Shown here in pieces: positions 1 to 8,600 of a stretch of DNA of 25,661 nucleotides. Each line of letters opens with the position of its first letter. The stretch's first letter is position 1. The notes under the pieces were generated by a model. The model ran no database searches. It was not told the DNA's origin and saw only the letters and a list, made by a program, of their open reading frames with translations. The DNA is from GCA-003244245 sp036494005 (GTDB taxonomy: Bacteria > Actinomycetota > Actinomycetes > Mycobacteriales > Pseudonocardiaceae). The stretch lies in contig DASXOV010000094.1 in the NCBI GenBank assembly GCA_036494005.1, forward strand, positions 1 to 25,661, in the 5' to 3' direction. A program made the position numbers and the translations under genes.

Positions 1-1
1 G

Positions 2-913
2 GTCGAGGACTTCCGGCGAGTGCCAGGGGCGTCGCTGTCCTTTGCGGACATCGGCGCGCTGGCCGACGCCGCCCGCGACCGGTTGTCCGACAGCCTTCTG
101 GACGGTGTTGTGATCACGCAGGGCACGGACACCATCGAGGAAACCGCCTACCTACTCGACCTCGTGCACGCCGCGCCGCAGCCGCTCGTGGTCACCGGGG
201 CGATGCGCAACCCCACGCTGGCCGGGGCGGACGGACCGGCCAATCTGCTCGCCGCTGTCCGGGTCGCGGCCAGCCCAGCGGCGCGTGAGCAAGGCTGCCT
301 GGTCGTGCTGGCCGACGAGATCCACGCCGCCCGCCGGGTCCGCAAGACCCACACCACCAGCGGCGCGACCTTCCAGTCACCCAACGGCGGCCCGCTCGGC
401 TACGTGATCGAGGCGCAGGCGCGGCTGCTCAACCGGCTGGATCACCGTATGGTCGTGCGCGATCCGCGCCAAGAGCCGAAGCGGGTCGCTCTCGTGACCG
501 TGGTGCTGGGCGACGACGGCACCGTCCTGGGTGGGCTGGCCGAGCGGGTCGATGGGGTTGTGGTGGCCGCGATGGGAGTCGGCCACGTCCCCGAGCGGCT
601 CGTGCCGGCCCTCGCTGACCTGGCCACCCGGATACCGGTGGTGCTTGCCTCCCGCACCGGAGCGGGCTCCGTGCTCGCCACCACCTACGCCTTCCCCGGC
701 TCCGAGCGCGACCTGCTCGAACGCGGACTCATCGCCGCCGGATTCCTCGACCCCCTGAAGGCACGCATCCTGCTGCACACCCTGCTCACCGCCAACGCCG
801 ACCCCGCCACGATCACCGCCGCGTTCGGCGCGGCCGGCGGCTATGCCGAGCCCGCCACCTGGCCATGGCCGCTGTCCACCGAGTCCACTGTGCAAGGACG
901 TGTACATGCGTAG
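2..913 (+). CDS. L-asparaginase (type I/II family), 5'-truncated by window edge
   Basis: Hydrolyses L-asparagine to aspartate and ammonia. About 303 C-terminal residues are visible. The reading frame is open to the first bases, and the N-terminal TGGTI-type motif carrying the first catalytic threonine is absent, so the gene starts outside the window. The in-frame GTG at 20 is probably internal. The second catalytic motif is present as TQGTDTIEETA (Thr-Asp pair), and the third as RRVRKTHTTS, with the lysine of the catalytic triad. The C-terminal half has the usual small-domain features (VVLASRTGAGSV). The TAG stop at 911–913 overlaps the ATG of the next gene, so the two are probably co-translated. 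Family assignment is firm. Periplasmic versus cytosolic type cannot be decided without the N-terminus. Confidence 0.9.
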   Translation, partial: VEDFRRVPGASLSFADIGALADAARDRLSDSLLDGVVITQGTDTIEETAYLLDLVHAAPQPLVVTGAMRNPTLAGADGPANLLAAVRVAASPAAREQGCLVVLADEIHAARRVRKTHTTSGATFQSPNGGPLGYVIEAQARLLNRLDHRMVVRDPRQEPKRVALVTVVLGDDGTVLGGLAERVDGVVVAAMGVGHVPERLVPALADLATRIPVVLASRTGAGSVLATTYAFPGSERDLLERGLIAAGFLDPLKARILLHTLLTANADPATITAAFGAAGGYAEPATWPWPLSTESTVQGRVHA

Positions 914-1394
914 CCACGCACTGACCCTGGGCCGCACCTTCGGCGTGGTGTTCGACCACGGCGACGACTTCTTCACCGCACTCGCGCAGTTCTGCCGCGC
1001 CAACCAGGTCCGGCAGGGCTACATTCCCGGATTCATCGCCGCCTTCAGCGAAGTCGAGATCGTCGGCACCTGCGAAAAGCTCGACGACCCTCAGGCACCC
1101 GTCTGGTCCAAGGTCCACCTCACCACCGTGGAAGCTCTCGGGGGCGGCACGCTCGCCTACGACCCCAACACCGACCAGGTGCTGCCGCACATCCACGTCG
1201 CGGTCGGCCTCAAAGAACACAGCGCCACCGGCCACACCAGCCACCTGCTCGGCGCCCGCATCCAGTTCGTTACCGAGATGCTCGTCATCGAAGTCACCAG
1301 CCCCGACATGCGCCGCCAGCCCCAACCCGACCTCTACAACGTGCCGCTCCTGCACTTCACTCCACCGAACGGACACGATGTCTCGGACCATTGA
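906..1394 (+). CDS. PPC/DUF296-domain protein (PCC domain)
   Basis: A 162-residue protein with one PPC (plant and prokaryote conserved, DUF296) domain filling most of its length. It begins LGRTFGVVFDHGDDF, continues through RQGYIPGFIAAFSEVEIVG, and has the histidine-containing strand PHIHVAV followed by GHTSHLLGARIQFVTEMLVIEV. Bacterial stand-alone PPC proteins form trimers, and some bind metal through conserved histidines. Their biochemical role is mostly unknown. ATG 906 is chosen because AAGGA lies at 894–898, seven bases upstream, and the ATG overlaps the asparaginase stop by 8 bp. An earlier in-frame ATG at 843 only adds low-complexity sequence overlapping the asparaginase gene. The coupling implies a shared metabolic context with asparagine breakdown. 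That link is inference; no enzymatic function is claimed. Confidence 0.85.
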   Translation: MRSHALTLGRTFGVVFDHGDDFFTALAQFCRANQVRQGYIPGFIAAFSEVEIVGTCEKLDDPQAPVWSKVHLTTVEALGGGTLAYDPNTDQVLPHIHVAVGLKEHSATGHTSHLLGARIQFVTEMLVIEVTSPDMRRQPQPDLYNVPLLHFTPPNGHDVSDH

Positions 1395-1402
1395 TCCGCC
1401 GT

Positions 1403-1502
1403 GTAGCCCAGCCACCTCGTCGAAGTGCCTCCGGTTCCGGGTGGCGAAGGGCAGGTCGTGACGAAGGAAGATCAGATCAGCCACGACTGCGTCACTGAGA
1501 TG
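1403..1502 (-). pseudogene. Remnant of a VapC-type PIN-domain toxin (C-terminal fragment)
   Basis: The minus-strand frame gives about 33 residues, SDAVVADLIFLRHDLPFATR followed by NRRHFDEVAGL. This matches the PIN-domain C-terminus, whose usual form is DAxIAATALxHGLxLVTRNxRHF. The acidic DA motif and the TRN motif are both present. The frame closes a short distance upstream (a TGA falls near 1538), and nothing N-terminal (first PIN aspartate) is present. Downstream it runs into the antisense of the PPC gene. No VapB antitoxin frame is visible. It is therefore a relic of a toxin–antitoxin locus, not a working toxin. Homology is by motif recognition only. Confidence 0.6.
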
Positions 1503-1537
1503 TGAAAATATCGCGACCTTCTTGCGAAATTTTCACA
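1501..1537. repeat. Imperfect inverted repeat, 14-bp arms
   Basis: TGTGAAAATATCGC (1501–1514) and GCGAAATTTTCACA (1524–1537) are reverse complements except for one base, separated by 9 nt. The element is A+T-rich in otherwise very G+C-rich DNA. It sits where the VapC and ATPase remnants meet. It could be an old operator or promoter palindrome of one of the dead genes, or the footprint of a mobile element. It has no terminator-like T tract. Confidence 0.7.
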
Positions 1538-1570
1538 CAGCACGGCTCGCAATTATCTTGGCTTGCTCCG

Positions 1571-1789
1571 GAGGTCGACCTGGTGCTGGAGGCGCGCGAC
1601 GGCACCGTGGTCAGAATCGAGGTCAAGGCGTCGGCCACGGTCCGTAGCGGCGATTTCGCCGGCCTGCGCGTGCTTGAGGAGATCGCCGGTCACCGCTTCC
1701 GACGAGGCGTCGTGCTGTAGAGGGGGACCGACGTCGTGTCGTTCGGGCCCAAGTTAGTCGCTGCGCCTGTGTCGCTGCTCTGGTCGTGA
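1571..1789 (+). pseudogene. Remnant of an AAA ATPase with C-terminal DUF4143 domain; internal TAG
   Basis: From 1571 the frame reads EVDLVLEARDGTVVRIEVKA, then SATVRSGDF–GLRVLEEIAG–RFRRGVVL. This is the C-terminal nuclease-like segment of DUF4143 ATPases (E–D–EVKAS pattern). A TAG at 1718–1720 interrupts it exactly where the family usually has tyrosine (GVVLY). The same frame continues RGTDVVSFGPKLVAAPVSLL to a TGA at 1787–1789, where such proteins normally end. The N-terminal ATPase and most of DUF4143 are missing. The sequence before about 1570 (from a GTG at 1502) is unrelated. It is a dead fragment with a nonsense mutation. A 72-residue product from 1502 is conceivable but unlikely to be functional. 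Confidence 0.65.
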
Positions 1790-1831
1790 GTGCCCGCTAC
1801 CGTTGATCCCGTCGAGGGGGACACTGAAACA

Positions 1832-4450
1832 GTGGACGACAGCGGTGCTCCCCGCCGTGGCGAACTGCGGATCTATCTCGGCGCCGCTCCCGGCGTCGGG
1901 AAGACCTTCGCCATGCTCGGGGAGGGGCGCCGCCGGGCGAGTCGAGGCACCGACGTCGTGGTCGGGCTGGTGGAGACGCACGGCCGCGAGAAAACCGCGA
2001 CGTTGCTGGACGGCCTGGAAGTGGTACCCCGGCGCACCGTGGTGCACCGCGATGTGGAACTCACCGAGATGGACGTCGACGTGGTGCTGGCCCGGCACCC
2101 CCAGGTCGCCCTGGTCGACGAACTGGCCCACACCAACGCGCCCGGATCGCGCAACGCCAAACGCTGGCAGGACGTCGAGGAGCTGCTGGAGGCGGGCATC
2201 ACCGTGCTGTCCACGGTCAACGTGCAGCACCTGGAGTCGCTCAACGACGTGGTCGAGCGGATCACCGGCGTCACTCAGCGCGAGACCGTTCCCGATGAGG
2301 TGGTGCGTCGTGCGGAGCAGCTCGAACTGGTCGACATCACCCCCGAAGCACTGCGGCGGCGGATGGCGCACGGCAACGTCTACCCGGCCAACCGGATCGA
2401 CGCCGCGCTGTCCAACTACTTCCGGCTGGGCAATCTGACCGCGCTGCGCGAGATCGCCCTGCTCTGGGTGGCCGACCAGGTCGACGTCGCACTGCAACGC
2501 TACCGCGCCGAGCAGCACATCACCGACACCTGGGAGACGCGCGAGCGGGTGGTGGTCGCGGTCACCGGTGGACCGGAGTCGGAGACGCTGATCCGCAGGG
2601 CGGCCCGGATCGCCGCCCGCGCCGGTGGTGGTGAGCTGCTGGTGCTACACATCCTGCGCGGCGACGGCCTGGCCGGGGCACCACCGGCCGCGCTGGTGGG
2701 CATCCGCAGGCTCGCCGCCGACGTCGGCGCGACCTTCCACACCGTTGTCGGCGATGACGTGCCCAGCACGCTGCTCGACTTCGCTCGCGGGGTCAACGCC
2801 ACCCAGCTGGTGCTGGGCACCTCGCGACGGTCCCGGGTGGCACGGCTGTTCGACGAGGGGATCGGCGCAGCGGTGGTGCAGGACTCCGGGTCGATCGACG
2901 TGCACATGGTCACCCACGCCGAGGCGGGCCGCGGGCTGCGCCCGCTGCCGCTGTCCGGCGCGATCCCGTACGCCCGCAAGATCACCGGCTGGGCGATGGC
3001 GGCCCTGTTGCCCGCGGTGGCGACCGGGGCGGGCCTGCTCGGGCGCAGTCTTTTCGACCTGCCCACCGACGTGGTGCTGTTCTTCCTGGCCACCGTCGCG
3101 GTCGCGTTGATCGGCGGGCTCGGTCCCGCGCTGGCCGCCGCGGCGGCGTGCGGTCTGCTGCTCAACTACTTCTTCACTCCGCCGATCCACAGCCTCACCA
3201 TCGCCGAGCCGAAGAACCTGGTCACGGTGTTCGCTATGGTCCTGGTGGGTGTGATGGTGGCGTTGGTGGTCGACCGGGCGGCCCGGCGGGCCGTGCAGGC
3301 CGCCCGGGCGCGAACCGAGGCGGCGTTGCTGGCCTCCTACGCCCGCACGGTGCTGGCCGGGACGAATCCGCTGACCCGGCTGCTGGAGAAGGTGCGAGAG
3401 AACTTCGGGCTCAGCTCGGTGGCCTTGCTCGCCCGCCGTGGTGACGATGACCTTGGTGCCGAAGACCATGGTGACCGGGACCATCGTGACGAGGACTGGG
3501 AACCGGTCGCCTCCACCGGTAGCGACCTGGGCGCCTCGGTCACCGGGTCCGACACCGAGATCACCGTGGACGACGAGGTGCGGCTGGTGCTGCGGGGCAG
3601 GCCGCTGACCGCGGCGGACCGGGCGGTGCTGGAGGCCGCGGCGGGCCAGGCCGTGCTCGCGCTGCGCCAGCAGCGGGCCACCGCGCAGGCCCTGGCCGCG
3701 CAGCGCCGGGCTGATGCCACCGAACTGCGCACCGCGGTGCTCTCCGCGGTCGGGCATGATCTGCGCACCCCGCTGACGTCCATCAAGGCCGCCGTCGCCA
3801 GCCTGCGCGATCCGGAGCTGACCCTGTCGCCGACCGACAACGCCGAACTGCTCGCCACGATCGAGGAGTCCACCGACCGGCTCACCGGCCTGGTGGAGAA
3901 CCTCCTGGACTCCTCCCGGCTGGCCACCGGAGCGGTGCGCCCTCAGCTGCGTGCGGTCGGATACGACGAGGTGGTGGCCCGCGCGCTGGCCACCGTCGAT
4001 CGCTCCGACGTGGTCACCGTGGAGGTCCTCGAACGGCTGCCGCCGGTGCTGGCCGATCCCGGACTGCTGGAGCGAGTGGTGGCCAATGTGGTGGACAACG
4101 GGTTGCGGCACGCGGGCGGCGCGACTGTCGAGCTGCGCGGCAGCGCCCATGCCGGGCGGGTCGAGTTGCGGATCTGCGACCACGGGCCGGGTCTGCCGTC
4201 CGGGGCCGCCGACGTGGTGTTCGCGCCCTTCCAGCGGCTGGCCGGGCGGGCGGACCGGCAGGCCGCCCCGGGCATCGGGCTGGGGCTCTGGGTCGCCCGG
4301 GGCTTCATGGCCGCGATGGGCGGCACCCTCGTCGCCGAGGACACGCCGGGAGGGGGGCTCACCGTGGTGATCTCACTGCCCGCCGCCGAACAGCCCGCGG
4401 CCCGGGAGCCCGGCACACCGCAGGCCGCGGATCAGGCGGCGCTGGCATGA
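1832..4450 (+). CDS. kdpD: KdpD, potassium-responsive sensor histidine kinase
   Basis: Membrane sensor kinase that controls the Kdp high-affinity K+ ATPase through KdpE. GTG 1832 is preferred (872 aa) because GAGGGGG lies at 1814–1820; the frame is also open from GTG 1790, which abuts the DUF4143 relic stop. Domains in order: KdpD N-terminal domain with Walker A GAAPGVGKT (residues ~17–25) and Walker B VALVDELAHTN; a universal-stress-protein domain (~235–360); four closely spaced membrane helices of the DUF4118 type (~382–480); a degenerate GAF-like region; HisKA with the phosphorylated His in VGHDLRTPLTS (His642); and HATPase_c with NVVDNGLRHA and GIGLGLWV. A His/Asp-rich stretch (DHGDRDHRDED, ~545–555) interrupts the GAF-like region. 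The stop overlaps kdpE as ATGA. No kdpFABC genes lie on either side within the window. Confidence 0.97.
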   Translation: MDDSGAPRRGELRIYLGAAPGVGKTFAMLGEGRRRASRGTDVVVGLVETHGREKTATLLDGLEVVPRRTVVHRDVELTEMDVDVVLARHPQVALVDELAHTNAPGSRNAKRWQDVEELLEAGITVLSTVNVQHLESLNDVVERITGVTQRETVPDEVVRRAEQLELVDITPEALRRRMAHGNVYPANRIDAALSNYFRLGNLTALREIALLWVADQVDVALQRYRAEQHITDTWETRERVVVAVTGGPESETLIRRAARIAARAGGGELLVLHILRGDGLAGAPPAALVGIRRLAADVGATFHTVVGDDVPSTLLDFARGVNATQLVLGTSRRSRVARLFDEGIGAAVVQDSGSIDVHMVTHAEAGRGLRPLPLSGAIPYARKITGWAMAALLPAVATGAGLLGRSLFDLPTDVVLFFLATVAVALIGGLGPALAAAAACGLLLNYFFTPPIHSLTIAEPKNLVTVFAMVLVGVMVALVVDRAARRAVQAARARTEAALLASYARTVLAGTNPLTRLLEKVRENFGLSSVALLARRGDDDLGAEDHGDRDHRDEDWEPVASTGSDLGASVTGSDTEITVDDEVRLVLRGRPLTAADRAVLEAAAGQAVLALRQQRATAQALAAQRRADATELRTAVLSAVGHDLRTPLTSIKAAVASLRDPELTLSPTDNAELLATIEESTDRLTGLVENLLDSSRLATGAVRPQLRAVGYDEVVARALATVDRSDVVTVEVLERLPPVLADPGLLERVVANVVDNGLRHAGGATVELRGSAHAGRVELRICDHGPGLPSGAADVVFAPFQRLAGRADRQAAPGIGLGLWVARGFMAAMGGTLVAEDTPGGGLTVVISLPAAEQPAAREPGTPQAADQAALA

Positions 4451-5127
4451 CCCGGGTACTGGTTGTCGACGACGAGCCGCAGATCGTGCGGGCGCTGCGG
4501 ATCAACCTCGCGGCCCGCGGCTATCAGGTGCTCACCGCCGCCAATGGCGCCGCGGCGCTGCGCGCGGTGGCCGACGGGCACCCCGACGTGGTGGTGCTCG
4601 ATCTCGGGCTCCCCGACCTGGACGGTGCCGAGGTCATCGCCGGTGTCCGCGGCTGGAGCAGCGTGCCGATCATCGTGCTCTCCGCCCGCACCGACTCCTC
4701 CGACAAGGTGGTCGCCCTGGACGCCGGGGCCGACGACTACGTCACCAAGCCGTTCGGGATGGACGAGCTGCTGGCCCGGTTGCGGGCCGCGGTGCGCCGC
4801 GGCGCCGCGGGCACCGGTGAGGACGAGCCGATCGTCACGACCTCGTCGTTCACCGTCGATCTGACCGCGAAGAAGGTGCACCGTGACGGGGTGGAGGTGC
4901 ACCTCACCCCCACCGAGTGGGCGGTACTGGAGTTGTTGGTGCGCCACCCCGGCCGGCTGATCTCGCAGAAGCAGTTGCTCACCGAGGTATGGGGTCCGGC
5001 ATGTGACAAGGAGACCCACTACCTGCGGGTGTACCTGGCGCAGCTGCGCCGCAAGCTGGAACCCGAACCCGCCCGGCCGCGCCATCTGCGCACCGAACCC
5101 GGCATGGGCTACCGCTTCGAACCGTAG
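4447..5127 (+). CDS. kdpE: KdpE, OmpR/PhoB-family response regulator
   Basis: A 226-residue DNA-binding response regulator, cognate partner of KdpD. The receiver domain spans residues ~1–118, with the acidic pair D8-D9, phospho-acceptor D52 (VVVLDLGLPD), Ser79 and the conserved K101 in YVTKPF. A winged-helix transmembrane-regulator-type DNA-binding domain follows (~130–225: VHLTPTEWAVLELLVRHPGR, TEVWGP, HYLRVYLAQLRRKLE, PGMGYRFEP). Translation is coupled to kdpD by a 4-bp ATGA overlap. Family knowledge says it activates kdpFABC under K+ limitation. Because those genes are not adjacent here, its target must lie elsewhere or has changed. Confidence 0.97.
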   Translation: MTRVLVVDDEPQIVRALRINLAARGYQVLTAANGAAALRAVADGHPDVVVLDLGLPDLDGAEVIAGVRGWSSVPIIVLSARTDSSDKVVALDAGADDYVTKPFGMDELLARLRAAVRRGAAGTGEDEPIVTTSSFTVDLTAKKVHRDGVEVHLTPTEWAVLELLVRHPGRLISQKQLLTEVWGPACDKETHYLRVYLAQLRRKLEPEPARPRHLRTEPGMGYRFEP

Positions 5128-5194
5128 GTCGCTCTTCAAGTACCGCCAACCCCGGCCGCAGCGGTCCCGAACCGCCGCCAACTCGCCGCTGCGT

Positions 5195-5200
5195 CAGAAT
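5195..5200 (+). promoter_or_regulatory. Candidate -10 box for a leaderless acylphosphatase transcript
   Basis: CAGAAT ends seven bases before the ATG at 5208, and there is no convincing Shine–Dalgarno sequence. A -10 hexamer about 7 nt from the start codon is the usual arrangement of leaderless actinobacterial mRNAs. No good -35 is visible. Confidence 0.4.
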
Positions 5201-5207
5201 GTGCGGC

Positions 5208-5483
5208 ATGGCACAGGTGCGGATGACGGCCTGGGTGCATGGGCGCGTGCAGGGCGTCGGTTTCCGCTGGTGGACACGATCCCGCGCGTTGGAACTCGGA
5301 TTGGCCGGGCATGCGGCGAACCTGCCGGACGGGCGGGTCGAGGTGGTCGCCGAAGGACCCAGGGATGCCTGCGAGAAGCTGCTCGCCGCGCTGCGTTCCG
5401 GAGGCAGCCCTGGTTATGTGCAGCACGTCACCGAGCGCTTCGGCGACGCGCGAGGCAGCGTCGCAGGATTCGTCGAGCGCTGA
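5208..5483 (+). CDS. acyP: Acylphosphatase
   Basis: A 91-residue cytosolic enzyme that hydrolyses acyl phosphates such as carbamoyl or acetyl phosphate. The signature WVHGRVQGVGFRWW holds the phosphate-binding loop and catalytic arginine, and HAANLPDGRVEVVAEG holds the catalytic asparagine; length is normal for the family. ATG 5208 (MAQVRMTAWVHG) is preferred over the in-frame GTG at 5199, because it fits the family N-terminus and a leaderless promoter. It lies directly upstream of smc, an arrangement common in actinobacteria. No metabolic link to SMC is implied. Confidence 0.95.
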   Translation: MAQVRMTAWVHGRVQGVGFRWWTRSRALELGLAGHAANLPDGRVEVVAEGPRDACEKLLAALRSGGSPGYVQHVTERFGDARGSVAGFVER

Positions 5484-5531
5484 GGTACCCCCCGGCAACC
5501 CTGCGGAAACGGCTGGATGCGGGGGCATGGG

Positions 5532-5537
5532 TACCCT
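5532..5537 (+). promoter_or_regulatory. Candidate -10 box for smc
   Basis: TACCCT fits the TANNNT actinobacterial -10 pattern and lies about 65 bp upstream of the smc start, in the 119-bp gap after the acylphosphatase gene. No clear -35 is seen. The gap has no other recognisable element. Confidence 0.3.
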
Positions 5538-5602
5538 GCTCGGGGTAGCGGGTGTCTCACCGGCGCCGCGACGGGGGAGCAGCAGGGAGGGTCTGGCACA
5601 CC

Positions 5603-8600
5603 GTGCATCTCAAGAGCCTGACGCTGAAGGGCTTCAAGTCCTTCGCCTCGGCTACCACGCTGCGCTTCGAGCCGGGCATCACCTGCGTGGTGGGCCCGAA
5701 CGGATCCGGTAAGTCCAACGTGGTGGACGCGCTGTCCTGGGTGATGGGGGAGCAGGGCGCCAAGGCATTGCGCGGCGGCAAGATGGAGGACGTCATCTTC
5801 GCGGGCACCGTGGGACGGTCCCCGCTGGGCCGGGCCGAGGTCACCCTGACCATCGACAACACCGACGGCGCTCTGCCCATCGACTACACCGAGGTGTCGG
5901 TGACCCGCCGGATGTTCCGGGACGGTGCCAGCGAGTACGAGATCAACGGCAGCTCCTGCCGGCTGCTCGATGTTCAGGAACTGCTGAGCGATTCCGGTAT
6001 CGGCCGGGAGATGCACGTCATCGTCGGGCAGGGCCGGCTGGACGACATCCTGCAGTCCAAACCCGAGGAGCGGCGCGCGTTCATCGAGGAGGCCGCGGGC
6101 GTCCTCAAGCACCGCAAGCGCAAGGAGAAGGCGCTGCGCAAGCTGGACGCGATGCAGGCCAACCTGACCCGCCTCACCGACCTGACCGCCGAACTGCGCC
6201 GCCAGCTCAAGCCGCTGGGCAAGCAGGCCGAGATCGCGCGCAGGGCACAGGCGGTGCAGGCCGACCTGCGCGACGCCCGGTTGCGACTGCACGCCGACGA
6301 CCTGGTCAACCTGCGCGAGGAGCAGGCCAGGGAGGAGGCGGACGAAGCCGCCGCCAGGGCTCGCCGCAACGAGGTCGAGCGGGCGCTGGAGACCGCTCGC
6401 ACCGGCCAGTCCGGCCTGGAGCAGCAGCTCGACGCGCTCGTGCCACGACTGTCGGCCGCGCAGGACACCTGGTATCGGCTCTCCGCGCTCACCGAGCGGT
6501 TGCGCGGAACGGTGCGGCTGGCCGCCGAGCGGGCCCGGCACCTGTCGGCCCCCGCCGAGGAGCACCGCCCCGGCCGGGATCCTGACGAGCTGGAGCGGGA
6601 GGCCGACGCCGCGCAGCTCAAGGAAGCCGAACTGCACGAGGTCGTCGAGCAGGCCCGGGTGATGCTGTCCGGCGCGCTGGAACGCCGTGCCGAGCTGGAG
6701 CAGGCGGTCACCGACGCCGAACGGGCGCACCTGGCCGCGGTACGCGCCGTCGCCGACCGGCGAGAGGGGCTGGCCCGGCTGACCGGGCAGGTCGAGGCGC
6801 TGCGGTCGAAGTCAGGTGCCACCGCCGAGGAGATCGAGCGGCTGTCCACCGCGGCGGCCGAGGCGCAGGAGCGGGCGGAGAACGCACAGCGCGAGTTCGG
6901 CGAGCTGCAGGACGAGATCGGTGCCCTGCACGCGGGCGAGGTGGGACTCGACGAGCGGCACGAGACGGCATTGGCCGTGCACCGCGCCGCCGCGGAGCGG
7001 GTCGCCGAGCTCACCGCCGAGCATCGGGAAGCAGAGCAACAGGCGGCCTCCTGGCGAGCCAGAGTGGATGCCCTCTCACTCGGGCTGGCCCGCAAGGACG
7101 GTTCAGCGACCCTGCTGGCCGCCGACCTGCCCGGTCTGCAGGGCTCAGTCGCCGCGCTGCTGACCGTGCAGCCCGGCGCGGAGGCCGCGGTCGCCGCCGC
7201 GCTCGGGTCCGCCGCCGATGCGGTGGCGGTCTGTGACCTGGACAGCGCGGCCGGGGCGGTGACGTTGTTGCGGGAGCAGGACGCCGGTCGGGCGGGCCTG
7301 CTCGTCGGCGGTGCCCCGAGCACGGTGGACCGGTCGGCCTGGCCGCGGCTGCCGGACGGAGCCCGGTGGGCGGTGGACCAGGTGAGCGCACCGGAGTTAC
7401 TGCGGGCCGCGCTGCACCGGTTGCTGGAGCGCACCGCAGTGGTCGACGACCTGAGTGCGGCGCGGGCGCTGGTCGCGGCGCACCCGGCCGTGCGTGCGGT
7501 GACCGTCGACGGTGACGTGCTCGGCGCCGACTGGGCACAGGGCGGATCAGGTCGCAGTCAGAGCGTCATTGAGGTGCAGGCCGCCGTCGACGACAGTGAG
7601 ACCCGGCTGGCCGAGTCGCGGATCCGCATCACGCGGCTGGTCGCGGAGCTCGAGGGTGCCCGCGCGGAGGCGGCCGCCCGTGCCGAAGACGTCGAGAACA
7701 CCCTGGCCGCACTGCACGAATCGGACGCGCAGCTCTCCGCGGTAGCTGAGCAGCTCGGCCGGCTCGGTCAGACAGCCCGCTCGGCGTCGGCCGAGGCCGA
7801 CCGGCTACGCCGCCAGCGGGAGGCGGTCGAGGAGCGGCGAGCCGGCGCGACGACCAGTCTCGCCGAGCTGGAGGAGCGGCTGCGGCTGGCCCATGACGAG
7901 CCGATGGACTCCGAGCCGGACACCGTGGAACGTGACGAGGCGGCCACCGCGTTGTCCACCGCGCGCAGTGCTGAGGTGGAGGCCCGGCTGGCGTTGCGCA
8001 CGGCCGAGGAGCGGGCCCGTGCGCTGCAGGGCCGTGCCGAGGGGCTGCGACGCAGTGCGGCGGCTGAGCGGGCCGCCCGGGTGCGGGCCGCGGCCGCATC
8101 GGCGGCGCGGGAACGGGGCGCCACCGTCGCTCAGGAGGTCGTGGCGGCCGGTGAGCTCGCGCTGCGGCGCATCGACAGCTCCCGGGACCGCGCGGCCGGG
8201 GAGCGGGAGGCGGTGGTGGCCGAGCGGGCCGGGCGGGAGCAGGGTCTGGCCGAGATCCGCGGCCGGGTCCGCGAGCTCACCGGGGAACTGGACAAGCTCA
8301 CCGACGCGGTGCACCGCGACGAGGTGTTGCGCGCCCAGCAGCGGCTGCGCATCGAGCAGCTCGAGACCAGGATCGCTGACGACTTCGGTATCGGCTTGGA
8401 GGACCTCGTCGCCGAGTACGGTCCTTCGGTGCCGGTGCCTCCCCCGGCCGCCGAGATTGCCGAGTACGAGGTGGCACGGGACCGCGGCGAGCAGGTGACT
8501 GCCCCGCAGCCGGTGCCCTTCGACCGCACCACGCAGACCCGGCGTGCCCAGCGGGCCGAACGGGATCTGGCTCTGCTCGGGAAGGTCAACCCGCTGGCGC

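Noticed and set aside
1395..1831. A live toxin–antitoxin or mobile element at the relic patch
   Set aside because: Only C-terminal fragments are present, one with an in-frame stop. No antitoxin, integrase, transposase or terminal repeats with target-site duplication were seen.
2645..4183. Long minus-strand open frame (512 codons) opposite kdpD
   Set aside because: It is the antisense of a gene with complete KdpD motifs. Its composition (Gln/Arg/His-rich) shows no family-like content; long antisense frames are expected at this G+C content.
5552..5602. N-terminal extension of SMC from GTG 5552
   Set aside because: The extra 17 residues precede the conserved HLKSLTLKGFKSF start and would cover the likely ribosome-binding site at 5584–5590.
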